The notes below the pieces were generated by a model. That model did no database searches and was not told the DNA's origin. It was given only the letters and a program-made list of their open reading frames with translations. A DNA stretch of 64,000 bases, taken from positions 62,001 to 126,000 of the forward strand of contig NZ_BCWU01000007.1 of NCBI RefSeq assembly GCF_001592365.1, given 5' to 3'. Of this stretch, positions 25,579-34,297 are shown one piece after another. Position 1 is the first letter of the stretch, and each line of letters opens with the position of its first letter. The translations under genes were made by a program, and so were the position numbers. Source of the DNA: Gordonia hydrophobica NBRC 16057. Lineage in GTDB: Bacteria > Actinomycetota > Actinomycetes > Mycobacteriales > Mycobacteriaceae.

Positions 25579-26757
25579 TCAGGCGGTGAGGATGAGGCCG
25601 GAGGTGGGCACGCCGGTACCTGCGGTGACGAGGACGTGCTGTGCGCCGTCGACCTGGTTCACCGAGGTGCCGCGTAGTTGCCGGACGCCTTCGGCGATCC
25701 CGTTCATCCCGTGGATGTAGGCCTCGCCGAGTTGTCCGCCGTGCGTGTTGAGCGGCAGGGCGCCGCCGACTTCGAGGGCGCCGGGCTGTGAGACGAAGTC
25801 CTTCGCCTCACCGCGACCGCAGAATCCGAGCTCCTCGAGTTGGATCAGCGTGTACGGAGTGAAGTGGTCGTAGAGGACCGCCATGTCGATGTCGGCCGGG
25901 CCCAGTCCCGCCTGCGCGTAGAGCTGGCGGCCGACCAGACCCATCTCCTCGAGTTCGGGCAGCGCGTCCCGGTAGTAGCTGGTCATGATGAACTGGTCGC
26001 TGCCGCTGCCCGACGCCGCGCCGGCGATGGTGACCGGCTTCTGTTTCAGGTCTCGTGCGCGCTCGGGCGAGACGATGACGATCGCGACGCCGCCGTCGGA
26101 CTCCTGGCAGCAGTCCAGCAGGTGCAACGGCTCGGCGATGTAGCGCGACGCCTGATGGTCGTCGAGGGTGATCGGCTTGCCGTAGAAGAAGGCGTTCGGG
26201 TTCACCGCGGCGTGCTTGCGATCGACGACGGCGATACGGCCGAAGTCCGCGCTGGTGGCCCCGTACTCGTGCATGTACCGCTGCGCCACCATCGCGACGA
26301 AGCCCGCCGGCGTCGACAATCCGTGCGGATACGAGAACGCGTTGTCCGCGCCCGACGAGTTGGCCTGATTGGCGACGTCCTTGCTGACCTGGCCGAACCG
26401 ATTGCCTGATCGCTCGTTGAACGCGCGATAGGCGACGACGACGTCGCACACGCCGGTCGCGACGGCCATGGCCGCCTGCTGCACGGTCGACGCCGCCGCG
26501 CCACCGCCGTAATGGATGCGGGAGAAGTACGTCAACTCGGGAATGCCGGTGGCACGGGCGACGGCGATCTCCATGTTGGTGTCCATCGTGAACGTCACGA
26601 GACCGTCGACGTCGGCGGCGGTGAGCCCCGCGTCGGCGAGTGCGGCGTTGACGCATTCGGCGGCCAATCGCAGTTCACTGCGTCCCGAGTCCTTGGAGAA
26701 CTCGGTGGCGCCGATGCCCGCGATCGCGGCCTTGCCGGACAGACTGCGCTCGCTCAT
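25579..26757 (-). CDS. ltp2: thiolase-fold aldolase, sterol side-chain lyase
   Basis: 392 residues, thiolase superfamily but without the nucleophilic Cys of true thiolases (the region reads HYGGGAAAS). Conserved tyrosines near 296 (AVLYDHFTPY) and 347 (GEAYIHG) match the Ltp2 retro-aldolase residues. With ChsH2 (DUF35) it cleaves 17-hydroxy-3-oxo-4-pregnene-20-carboxyl-CoA to androstenedione and propanoyl-CoA. The ATG at 26757 overlaps the chsH1 stop by 4 bp, the same operon order as in mycobacteria. Confidence 0.94.
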   Translation of the reverse strand: MSERSLSGKAAIAGIGATEFSKDSGRSELRLAAECVNAALADAGLTAADVDGLVTFTMDTNMEIAVARATGIPELTYFSRIHYGGGAAASTVQQAAMAVATGVCDVVVAYRAFNERSGNRFGQVSKDVANQANSSGADNAFSYPHGLSTPAGFVAMVAQRYMHEYGATSADFGRIAVVDRKHAAVNPNAFFYGKPITLDDHQASRYIAEPLHLLDCCQESDGGVAIVIVSPERARDLKQKPVTIAGAASGSGSDQFIMTSYYRDALPELEEMGLVGRQLYAQAGLGPADIDMAVLYDHFTPYTLIQLEELGFCGRGEAKDFVSQPGALEVGGALPLNTHGGQLGEAYIHGMNGIAEGVRQLRGTSVNQVDGAQHVLVTAGTGVPTSGLILTA

Positions 26758-27161
26758 GCCGCCGCCTCCTCTCGGGTGAGGGTGACCGTCGAGATCACAT
26801 GCTTGCCGAGCGAGTTGGTGCCGGTCACTGCAACGGTGGCGGCTGCGTCGTCGACGTCGGTCACCTCGCCGGTGAACGTGATGGTGTCGCCTGCGTACCA
26901 CGGGACCCCGAGTTTGAGCTTGATCCCGGTGATGCGGGCGCGCGGTCCCGCCCAATCGGTGACGAAGCGCTCCACCAGGCCGGTGTCGGTGAGGATGTTG
27001 ACGAAGATGTCCGTGGAGCCCTTCTGCTGGGCGAGGTCGCGGTCGTGGTGGACGTCTTGGAAGTCGCGGGTCGCCAGGGCCGTCGCGATGACGAAGGTCG
27101 GCGACGCGTCGATGACCAGCGGCGGCAGCGTCTGTCCCGCTTCGATGACCGTGGTGTTCAC
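26754..27161 (-). CDS. chsH1: MaoC-like hydratase subunit
   Basis: 135 residues, single hot-dog fold. It reads MNTTVIEAG with GTG as start (27161) and AAGGAGG 5 nt upstream; the TGA of chsH2 and this GTG overlap. It carries the FQDVHHDRDLAQQKG segment (His pair of the hydratase). It forms the heterotetramer with ChsH2 that hydrates 3-oxo-4,17-pregnadiene-20-carboxyl-CoA. Confidence 0.93.
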   Translation of the reverse strand: MNTTVIEAGQTLPPLVIDASPTFVIATALATRDFQDVHHDRDLAQQKGSTDIFVNILTDTGLVERFVTDWAGPRARITGIKLKLGVPWYAGDTITFTGEVTDVDDAAATVAVTGTNSLGKHVISTVTLTREEAAA

Positions 27162-28168
27162 TGCGCCTCCTTCGCGCGCCAGGCGTACAGGTGCCAGGGT
27201 TCGTCGTTGTCGTCGTCGGCCGGGAAGTCGAGGAACTCCACGGTCACCGGCAGGCCGATGGCGACCGCTTCGGGATCGACTCCGCGGAGCTGACCGAGCA
27301 TGCGGACTCCCGCGTCGAGTTCGACGAGGGCGACGACGAACGGGAGTTCGCGGCCGGGGACGCGCGGGGCGTGATGCACGACGAAGCTGTAGACCGTTCC
27401 GGTGCCTGCGGCGACCACGTAATCGGTGCCGGGGAACCGGCCGTCGGCGTCGCGTTCGGTCCAGGTGGCGGGGATCGGCGGGTGACGGAGCGAACCGTCC
27501 GGCAGCTTCTGGATCCGGAGTTCGTGCGCGGCGATTCCGTCCCAGAAGAACTGGGTGTCGCGCGACGCGGACGGCCGGATCAACCGGGTCGGATCGAGGT
27601 CGGGATGATCTCGAGTCGCCTCGTCGGCTCCACGATCGGCGCGGGCAGGACGGAACTTCAGGATCCGGAAGTCCATCTCCGCGACCGTCTCCGTGCCGAC
27701 GCACCAGGTGTTGCGGGTGGTGAAGAACCAGCCTTCGCCCAACGCCGTCTGTTTGGGGCCGACCACCTGGGTCAGCTCCGAGGAGATCGTCACCTCCTCC
27801 CCGGGCCGGGTGTACCGGTGATAGACGGTGTCGCAGTTGGTCGCCACCACGGAGGTGTAGCCCGCCTCGTCGAAGAGTTCGGTGGCCAATCCCAGCGGGT
27901 CGTCGGCGGTGCGGGCGCCGTGCAGTCCGCGCATGGTCCAGACCTGCGCCATCGCGGGCGGTGCGACGATTCCCGGATGACCTGCGGCGCGGGCCGCGAC
28001 ATCGTCGACGTAGATCGGGTTGGCGTCTTCCATCGCCTCGACCCAGTTGTTGATCATCGGCTGGTTGATCGGATCGCGGCCGGCCCGCGGAGCGCTGGCG
28101 CCCCGATCGGCGATGCGGGCGGCGGCGTCGCGAATCTGCTCGGGCGTGGAGTCGGGAGTGATCGTCAT
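27158..28168 (-). CDS. chsH2: MaoC-like hydratase with C-terminal DUF35
   Basis: 336 residues with an N-terminal MaoC-like hot-dog domain (about 1-180) followed by a DUF35 OB-fold (about 205-330, with FPGTDYVVAAGTGTVYSFVV and the conserved VEFLDF). DUF35 is the part that recruits Ltp2 to form the hydratase-aldolase complex. ATG at 28168 with AGGAGA. It overlaps chsH1 by 4 bp and sits 8 bp after fadE29. Confidence 0.94.
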   Translation of the reverse strand: MTITPDSTPEQIRDAAARIADRGASAPRAGRDPINQPMINNWVEAMEDANPIYVDDVAARAAGHPGIVAPPAMAQVWTMRGLHGARTADDPLGLATELFDEAGYTSVVATNCDTVYHRYTRPGEEVTISSELTQVVGPKQTALGEGWFFTTRNTWCVGTETVAEMDFRILKFRPARADRGADEATRDHPDLDPTRLIRPSASRDTQFFWDGIAAHELRIQKLPDGSLRHPPIPATWTERDADGRFPGTDYVVAAGTGTVYSFVVHHAPRVPGRELPFVVALVELDAGVRMLGQLRGVDPEAVAIGLPVTVEFLDFPADDDNDEPWHLYAWRAKEAQ

Positions 28169-28176
28169 CTGCTCTC

Positions 28177-29343
28177 CTATCGCTTGATCCGGGGCAGTCC
28201 GAGACCTGCGGTGCCGATCATGTCGCGCATCACCTCGTTGACGCCGCCGCCGAAAGTGATGACCACGTTCCGCTTGGCCTGCATGTCCAGCCACTCGACG
28301 AAGTCCGCGGTGACCGGTTCGGTGAAGTCGCCGTAGTGCCCCACCACATCGTCGATCAACCGGTAGATCACCTGCAGGCGTTCGGTGGCGAACACCTTGG
28401 TCGCGGCGGCGTCGGCCATGGAGATCTCTCCGGTCGACGCGACCTGCCAGTTCAGCAGCTCGTTGAGCCGTTCGTACGCGCCGATCTGCGCGATCAGTCG
28501 GCGCACCCGCTGATGGTCGATGACGGGCGTTCCGCGGTAGCGAGCCGCGGCGGCCCAGGTTCGAACCCGGTCGCCGAGCCCGCCGATGCGACCCGACGGA
28601 CCGAGCATCACGCGCTCGTGGTTGAGCTGGGTGGTGATCAGCTTCCAGCCGTCGCCCTCCTCGCAGACGCGCATGCTCGCGGGCACGCGGACGTCGTTGT
28701 AGTAGGTGGCGTTGACGTGGTGGGCGCCGTCGGCGGTGATGATCGGCGTCCAGGAGAAGCCCGGATCGGTGGTGTCGACGATGAGGATCGAGATGCCCTT
28801 GTGTTTGGGCGCCTCCGGATCGGTACGGCAGGCGAGCCAGATGTAGTCGGCGTCGTGCCCGCCGGTGGTGAAGATCTTCTGCCCGTTGACGAGGTAGTCG
28901 CCGGTGGCGGGATCGACGACCGCGCGAGTGGTCAGCGAGGCGAGGTCGGTGCCCGCATCGGGCTCGGTGTAGCCGATCGCGAAGTGCACGCTGCCGTCGA
29001 GGATCTTCGGGAGGAAGAAGTCCTTCTGCTCCTGCGTGCCGTAGCGCTGCAGGGTGGGACCGACGGTCTGCAGGGTCACCGACGGCAGCGGGATGTCCGC
29101 GCGGACGGCCTCATTGGTGAAGATCTGCTGTTCGGTCTCGCCGAACCCCTTGCCCCCGAACTCGGTCGGCCAGCCCACGCCCAGCCAGCCGTCGGCGCCC
29201 ATCCGCGCGATGACGTCGCGGTAGGTCGGTCCGTGTCGTTCGGTGCGCATGGTGCGCGCCTCATCCGGGCTGATCAGACCTGCGAAGTAGGTGCGGAGCT
29301 CGTCGCGCAGCGCGAGCTGCTCCTCGGTGAACGCTAGGAACAT
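28177..29343 (-). CDS. fadE29: acyl-CoA dehydrogenase ChsE2 subunit
   Basis: 388 residues, full-length acyl-CoA dehydrogenase: IGYTEPDAGTDLA (FAD loop), YLVNGQKIFTTGGH, and Glu243 in LNHERVML, the position of the catalytic base. It pairs with fadE28 in an alpha2beta2 enzyme that dehydrogenates the 3-carbon sterol side chain. ATG at 29343, 10-bp overlap with fadE28. Confidence 0.94.
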   Translation of the reverse strand: MFLAFTEEQLALRDELRTYFAGLISPDEARTMRTERHGPTYRDVIARMGADGWLGVGWPTEFGGKGFGETEQQIFTNEAVRADIPLPSVTLQTVGPTLQRYGTQEQKDFFLPKILDGSVHFAIGYTEPDAGTDLASLTTRAVVDPATGDYLVNGQKIFTTGGHDADYIWLACRTDPEAPKHKGISILIVDTTDPGFSWTPIITADGAHHVNATYYNDVRVPASMRVCEEGDGWKLITTQLNHERVMLGPSGRIGGLGDRVRTWAAAARYRGTPVIDHQRVRRLIAQIGAYERLNELLNWQVASTGEISMADAAATKVFATERLQVIYRLIDDVVGHYGDFTEPVTADFVEWLDMQAKRNVVITFGGGVNEVMRDMIGTAGLGLPRIKR

Positions 29344-30425
29344 GCGAGGGCCTCCTGTTCGGCGGGCACGGCCTCGTCGGCCAGCACGCCGAGGGTGGAA
29401 TGGGCGCCGCCGGCCAGACGCGCGGCGTCTTTGACGAGCGAGAAGTAGCGGTGGAGCGGGTAGGTGACGTCGACGCCGATGCCGCCGTGCAGGTGGGTCA
29501 TCATGCGCAGCGTCGCGGGGAGTTCGGCGGCGATCCAGTACATCGCGGTCGCCAGATCCTCCTCGGCGGGCACCTCGTTGGCGATGTCCCACGCGGCGGC
29601 GGTCGCGACCAGATTCATCGTCCGCGAGATCACGTAGACGTCGGCCAGTTGCTGCCCGACCGCCTGGAACGCGGCGATCGGCTTGCCGAACTGCTGTCGG
29701 GTGGAGACGTGTTCGGCGGTGCGCGCGACGGCTCCGGCGACCAGGCCGTCGGCGTAGGCCGCGAGCAGTGCGCGGTAGGCGTCGATCGCCGGCTGCGGAT
29801 CGTCGGCGATGACGTCGCTCGTCGGGACCGCGACGGCGTCGAAGGTGATCGTGTACTCGCCCTGACCGGACGACGACGCGGTGCGGGTGATCGTGATGCC
29901 GGGGACCCCGGCGGGCACGATCGCGACGCCGGTGTCGGCGACCGCGACGATCGCGGCAGCGCCCTCGGCGGCGAGCACTCCGGTCTTGACTCCGTCGAGG
30001 CGAGCCCCGTCGGCGGTCCGTGTCAGGGTGAGCGTCGGCCGCTCCCCGAGCGCACGACCGTGCTCGCCGATCGCCACGGCGTGCCAGCCGCCGTCGACGA
30101 TCGAGCGACCGTGCGCATTCGCTTCCGGCGCGGCCGCGAGCAGCAGCGCCGACACCAGGGTTCCGATGAGCGGTGCGACGACGGCGTCGTGCCCCGCGCG
30201 TCCGAGCAGCGGGACCAGGGCGTCGATCGGCAGGTCGTCGCCGCCGAGCGATTCCGGCAACGGCAGGACGGTGACGCCGGACGCCACCAGGGCCGCCCAG
30301 GCGGCGTGATCGAAGCCGCCGAGATCGTCGGCGAACTTGCTCTCCCAGTCGGGCTGCAGCCGCTTGATCGCCTCGTCGGCGACGTCGCGGACCGCGGCGG
30401 CGGCGGGCTCCAGGGCGAAATCCAC
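29334..30425 (-). CDS. fadE28: acyl-CoA dehydrogenase ChsE1 subunit
   Basis: 363 residues with the acyl-CoA dehydrogenase fold, start GTG at 30425 with GAGGAGGAG upstream. It has RQQFGKPIAAFQAV and LHGGIGVDVTYPLHRYF but lacks the Glu base region; it contributes one side of the shared active site with FadE29. First gene of the side-chain operon; a perfect KstR site lies 19 bp upstream. Confidence 0.92.
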   Translation of the reverse strand: MDFALEPAAAAVRDVADEAIKRLQPDWESKFADDLGGFDHAAWAALVASGVTVLPLPESLGGDDLPIDALVPLLGRAGHDAVVAPLIGTLVSALLLAAAPEANAHGRSIVDGGWHAVAIGEHGRALGERPTLTLTRTADGARLDGVKTGVLAAEGAAAIVAVADTGVAIVPAGVPGITITRTASSSGQGEYTITFDAVAVPTSDVIADDPQPAIDAYRALLAAYADGLVAGAVARTAEHVSTRQQFGKPIAAFQAVGQQLADVYVISRTMNLVATAAAWDIANEVPAEEDLATAMYWIAAELPATLRMMTHLHGGIGVDVTYPLHRYFSLVKDAARLAGGAHSTLGVLADEAVPAEQEALACS

Positions 30426-30444
30426 CCGGCTCCTCCTCAGAAAT

Positions 30445-30458
30445 TAGAACGTGTTCTA
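30445..30458. promoter_or_regulatory. KstR-like operator 6 (fadE28 operon)
   Basis: TAGAACGTGTTCTA, a full match to TNNAACNNGTTNNA and palindromic except for the central bases. It is positioned between the fadE34 3' end and fadE28. Confidence 0.86.
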
Positions 30459-30517
30459 TTTATTTGTAGCAGATGACGAGAGACCGTCGTCACAGATGGC
30501 GATATCCGGGACATTCC

Positions 30518-32689
30518 TCAGCTTCGCGGCAGCCCGAGGATGCGCTCGGCTGCGGCGTTCTTCAGGATCTGAGTGGTCCCGCCCGCGATCGACAGGCATC
30601 GATTCAGCAGCAGGAAGCCGGTGGCCGCACTGGCCGTCAGACCGGCCGTGCCGAGCAGATCAGTCGCGAAATCCGGGACGGACTGTCGATGCACGACGCC
30701 GATCAGCTTGCGGACGCTCGACGTCGCACCCGGATCGGTCCCGCTGAGCCGTTGCGCCACCGACCGAGCGTCGAGGACCCGGCCGATGTGCGCGTCGGCG
30801 ATGATGCCGCCGAGCGCGAGGGCGTGCGCCTGCGTGAGCTCCACACCGGCGTCGTCGAGCTGCCGCAGCAGGGCGTCGACCTCTTTGCCGAGCCCGGATC
30901 CGCCCATCGCCACGCGCTCGTTGGCGAGGGTGGTGCGCGCGAGCCGCCACCCGTTGTCGACCTCGCCGACCACCATGTCGTCGGGCACGAAGACGTTGTC
31001 GAGAAAGACCTCGTTGAACATCGCCCGACCGGTCAGTTCCCGCAGCGGTCGGATGTCGATGCCCGCAGCTGCCATGTCGACCAGGAAGTACGTGATCCCC
31101 CGATGCTTCGGCACGTCCGGATTCGTCCGCGCCAGACAGACCGCCCACTGCGACATGTGCGCTTCGGACGTCCAGATCTTCTGGCCGGTGAGGAGCCAGC
31201 CGCCGTCGGTTCGGACCGCACGAGTCCGGAGCGAGGCCAGATCACTGCCCGCCTCGGGCTCGCTGAACAGCTGACACCAACGCACCTCCCCCGCCAGCGT
31301 CGGCGCGACGAACTTCTCCCGCTGCGCATCGGTGCCGTGCTCGAGGATGGTCGGCAGCGCCCACCCGGCGATGACCAGATCGGGACGGGCGACGCCGACG
31401 CGGTCGAGCTCGGAGTCGATCAGGAGCTGCAGTGCCGGATCGGCCGACAGCCCGTAGGGCGCGGGCCAGTGCGGAGTCAAGAATCCGGTCCGCGCCAGCT
31501 CGGCGCGACGGTCCTCCGGCGGCGCCGCCGCAATGGCGTCGGCCGTGGCGGCGATGGCCGGTCGCCTCGCCTCCACGTCGACGAGATCGGGCGTGAATTC
31601 ACGGCGTCGCCCGTCTCGACCGATCCGCGCCAGCTCCACCCGCTGCGCCTCCCCCGCGCCGAGGAGCAGTCGTGCCGCCAGTGCCGACCGCAGGTCCAGG
31701 TGGGCGTCGTGCTCGAAGGTGAAGCCGATGCCGCCGAGGACCTGAATCGCATCCTTGGCGTTCGCCGGCGCCAAATCGGCGGTGAGGACGACGGCGGCCA
31801 GTCGACTGAGTTCGGCCTGCTCGCACCGGTCGGGACTCGGGTCGGCGACGACGTCGTCGAGCGCGCGAGCCAGGTCCCAGGCGGCGGCGCCGAGCTGCTC
31901 GCTACGGCAGAGCATGTCGGCACAGATGTGCTTGACCGCCTGGAACGAGCCGATCGGAGCGCCGAACTGCGTGCGGACCTTCGCGTAGTCCACAGCCGTC
32001 GTCAGCGCATGCCTCGCCACGCCCGCCTGGTAGGCGACCACCCCCAGCTGCAGCATCTGGACAAGCATGCTCGGCTCGCGCACCGGAAGGAGCGCCTCGG
32101 GCGACACGCCGGTCAATCGCACCGACCGGGGAACCGCGGTGCCGTCGAGCGGCCCCTCGACCTCCGTAGCCTCGACACCGACAGTCGACGGATCGATGAG
32201 ACTCCAGGCGGACACGTCGTCGATCTGCACCGGCGCAACGACGAGCGCGTCGGGGACGAAACCGGGCACCAGGCCGAGGTCGACGCGACCGGCCTCATCG
32301 ACCCGGTACGCGCAGGTGTCGGTGAGCGCGTCGGCGGGTACCACCACCGGTCGCTCCCCCGTCAGCACGGCGTCGGCCAGCGGATCGGATTGAACGGCGA
32401 GAGCGTAGGCAGCGGCCACCGTCGACGCGAGCGGCCCCGGCACCAATTCGTTGCCGCACGCGGAGAGCATCACCGCGACGTCCTCGAACGAACCACCCGC
32501 GCCGCCCGCACTGTCCGGCACCCCCGCGGCGAACAGTCCCAGATCGGCGATCTGCCCCCAGAGCTGTCGCCAGGACGTGCCGGCATCATCGAGGTCGCGG
32601 CGAGCCAGTGCGCGAACATTTCGCGTCTGGGCCCAGGCAGCGATACTGTCGACTACGACCCGCTGGTCCGCTGACGTGGCGATTGTCAC
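30518..32689 (-). CDS. fadE34: fused double acyl-CoA dehydrogenase (FadE34-like)
   Basis: 723 residues with two acyl-CoA dehydrogenase-like halves in one chain. The N-half (to about 350) carries QFGAPIGSFQAVKH and GGIGFTFEHDAHL; the C-half carries LFSEPEAGSDLASL, WLLTGQKIWTSEAHM and RTTLANERVAMGGSG, where the Glu sits. It is a single-polypeptide counterpart of FadE28/FadE29 and matches mycobacterial FadE34 (ChsE3) in length and in lying next to kstR. It acts on a longer sterol side-chain CoA ester. GTG start at 32689 with GGAGGAG. Confidence 0.92.
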   Translation of the reverse strand: MTIATSADQRVVVDSIAAWAQTRNVRALARRDLDDAGTSWRQLWGQIADLGLFAAGVPDSAGGAGGSFEDVAVMLSACGNELVPGPLASTVAAAYALAVQSDPLADAVLTGERPVVVPADALTDTCAYRVDEAGRVDLGLVPGFVPDALVVAPVQIDDVSAWSLIDPSTVGVEATEVEGPLDGTAVPRSVRLTGVSPEALLPVREPSMLVQMLQLGVVAYQAGVARHALTTAVDYAKVRTQFGAPIGSFQAVKHICADMLCRSEQLGAAAWDLARALDDVVADPSPDRCEQAELSRLAAVVLTADLAPANAKDAIQVLGGIGFTFEHDAHLDLRSALAARLLLGAGEAQRVELARIGRDGRRREFTPDLVDVEARRPAIAATADAIAAAPPEDRRAELARTGFLTPHWPAPYGLSADPALQLLIDSELDRVGVARPDLVIAGWALPTILEHGTDAQREKFVAPTLAGEVRWCQLFSEPEAGSDLASLRTRAVRTDGGWLLTGQKIWTSEAHMSQWAVCLARTNPDVPKHRGITYFLVDMAAAGIDIRPLRELTGRAMFNEVFLDNVFVPDDMVVGEVDNGWRLARTTLANERVAMGGSGLGKEVDALLRQLDDAGVELTQAHALALGGIIADAHIGRVLDARSVAQRLSGTDPGATSSVRKLIGVVHRQSVPDFATDLLGTAGLTASAATGFLLLNRCLSIAGGTTQILKNAAAERILGLPRS

Positions 32690-32725
32690 CGAGATCTCCT
32701 CCGCGATTTTGTTGGTAACACCAAT

Positions 32726-32739
32726 TAGAACCTGTTCTA
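32726..32739. promoter_or_regulatory. KstR-like operator 7 (fadE34/kstR intergenic)
   Basis: TAGAACCTGTTCTA, full match to TNNAACNNGTTNNA, within a 16-bp palindrome TTAGAACCTGTTCTAA at 32725-32740. It lies between fadE34 and kstR, so KstR should autoregulate. Confidence 0.87.
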
Positions 32740-32821
32740 ATAATCATTGGGTGTACACGATCTTCCGGTCGCTGCCAACTGACGGCCGGTGGACGCACGG
32801 TAACGAGGAGAGAAGATTTCT

Positions 32822-33484
32822 ATGGCTGGCGCGGGATCGACGAAAACCGAGACCGACCTTCCGACGCCGCCGCCCGCTCCGGCTCAGCTGTCCGGCGCGG
32901 AGGTCGGTTCGGCGGCCCAGCGCGAGCGGCGTCGACGGATCCTCGACGCCACGCTGCTGCTGGCGTCGAAGGGCGGTTACGACGCGGTGCAGATGCGGGC
33001 CGTCGCCGACAAGGCCGACGTCGCCGTCGGCACCCTGTACCGCTACTTTCCGTCGAAGGTTCACCTGCTGGTGACAGCGCTCGCCCGCGAGTTGGAGAAG
33101 GTGGAGTCGCGCGCCGACCGCACCGCGCTGCAGGGCGACAACGCGGTGGAACGACTGCGCTTCGTCCTCGACATGATCACCTTCGCCATGCAGAAGGATC
33201 CGCTGCTCACCGAGGCGATGACACGCGCCTTCATGTTCGCCGACGCGTCGGCGACCAGCGAGGTGAACCGCGTCGCCGACATCATCGACCGGCTGCTGGC
33301 CGGCGCCATGATGGACGACAAGGACCCCGCAGCGACGCCCAGCGCCCAGGAGCTCGCGATCGCACGCGTCATCTCCGACGTCTGGATGTCGAATCTGGTC
33401 CAGTGGCTCACGCGCCGCGCGTCGGCCACCGACGTCACCAACCGCATGGAGCTGACCGTCAAACTGCTGCTCGATCGCGACTGA
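32822..33484 (+). CDS. kstR: TetR-family sterol catabolism repressor
   Basis: 220 residues; the TetR N-terminal HTH (QRERRRRILDATLLL...GGYDAVQMRAVADKADVAVGTLYRYFPSK) is nearly as in M. tuberculosis KstR, as is the FADASATSEV and RRASATDV ligand-domain sequence. It represses the sterol genes listed here until 3-oxo-cholestenoyl-CoA-type effectors bind. ATG at 32822 with GAGGAG. It diverges from fadE34 as in mycobacteria, and its own operator is at 32726-32739. Confidence 0.96.
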   Translation: MAGAGSTKTETDLPTPPPAPAQLSGAEVGSAAQRERRRRILDATLLLASKGGYDAVQMRAVADKADVAVGTLYRYFPSKVHLLVTALARELEKVESRADRTALQGDNAVERLRFVLDMITFAMQKDPLLTEAMTRAFMFADASATSEVNRVADIIDRLLAGAMMDDKDPAATPSAQELAIARVISDVWMSNLVQWLTRRASATDVTNRMELTVKLLLDRD

Positions 33485-33497
33485 CGAACATTCTTCG

Positions 33498-33531
33498 ACG
33501 ACCCCGCGACACCCCTCCGTCGCGGGGTCGT
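33498..33531 (+). terminator. terminator of kstR
   Basis: ACGACCCCGCGAC (33498-33510) pairs with GTCGCGGGGTCGT (33519-33531), followed by TTCTCGTCT. 13-bp perfect stem, 8-nt loop, 13 bp after the kstR stop. Confidence 0.8.
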
Positions 33532-33726
33532 TCTCGTCTACTATCCCCCGTTCGGACGACTACCGCTCGGTGTTCCGACGACGGCGTCGACTCGGCTCGA
33601 CCGTTGGCGCAGCAGTTTTCCGCGTCGCGGGGCAAACCCTTGTGCCCATCGCGGTCGCGACCGACCATCGAAGGCAACGATGACCGTCCTCCGACGCAGC
33701 CCGGAGACCCGACCCCGAGGAGCCTC

Positions 33727-34239
33727 ATGCAGCGCACACTCCCCCGCCCCGGCAGGCAGTCCGCGGACGTCTCGGCCGACGACCTGCGCAACGTCATGGG
33801 CCATTTCGCGACCGGCGTCGCCATCATCACAGCGAGGGACGGCGACGAGCCCGTCGGCCTCACCTGCCAGTCCGTGGTCTCGGTCTCTCTCGAGCCGCCG
33901 CTGATCGCGTTCTGCCCGGCCAAGTCCTCGTCCAGTTGGCCGCGCCTGCGCAACAGCGGCGACGTGTGCATCAACGTGCTGTCCGGCCCGCAGGGTCGAC
34001 TGTGCCGCCAGTTCTCGCGATCCGGCACCGATAAGTTCGCCGGAGTGGCCCACAGTCCGGCGGGCAATGGCGCACCGGTCATCCACGAGGCACTCGCACA
34101 TGTAGAGGCCACCGTCGACGCCGAGCACGACGCGGGCGACCACACGATCGTCGTCTGCCGCGTCACCGATCTCGTGATCGGCTCGGTCGACCACGGCCCC
34201 CTGCTGTTCTACCGCGGCGGGTTCGGCAACTTCCACTGA
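33727..34239 (+). CDS. flavin reductase, HsaB-like paralogue
   Basis: 170 residues of the same HpaC/HsaB flavin-reductase fold (HFATGVAIIT, GLTCQSVVSVSLEPPLIAF, LLFYRGGFGNFH), clearly a paralogue of hsaB but lacking its C-terminal extension. GAGGAG lies before the ATG (33727). It has no oxygenase partner next to it; it is downstream of kstR, separated by a terminator. It could reduce flavin for HsaA or a different monooxygenase. The 195 bp between terminator and start show no other gene and no KstR site. Confidence 0.88.
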   Translation: MQRTLPRPGRQSADVSADDLRNVMGHFATGVAIITARDGDEPVGLTCQSVVSVSLEPPLIAFCPAKSSSSWPRLRNSGDVCINVLSGPQGRLCRQFSRSGTDKFAGVAHSPAGNGAPVIHEALAHVEATVDAEHDAGDHTIVVCRVTDLVIGSVDHGPLLFYRGGFGNFH

Positions 34240-34240
34240 C

Positions 34241-34292
34241 GGGCGGGCTCACGCCGCACTGCGCACATTGTGCCCGGTGCCGGCACCCGCCC
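34241..34292. terminator. weak hairpin between convergent genes
   Basis: GGGCGGG (34241-34247) can pair with CCCGCCC (34286-34292), enclosing a smaller GTGCC/GGCAC stem. It lies between the flavin reductase and mycolyltransferase ends. Confidence 0.35.
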
Positions 34293-34297
34293 ACCGC

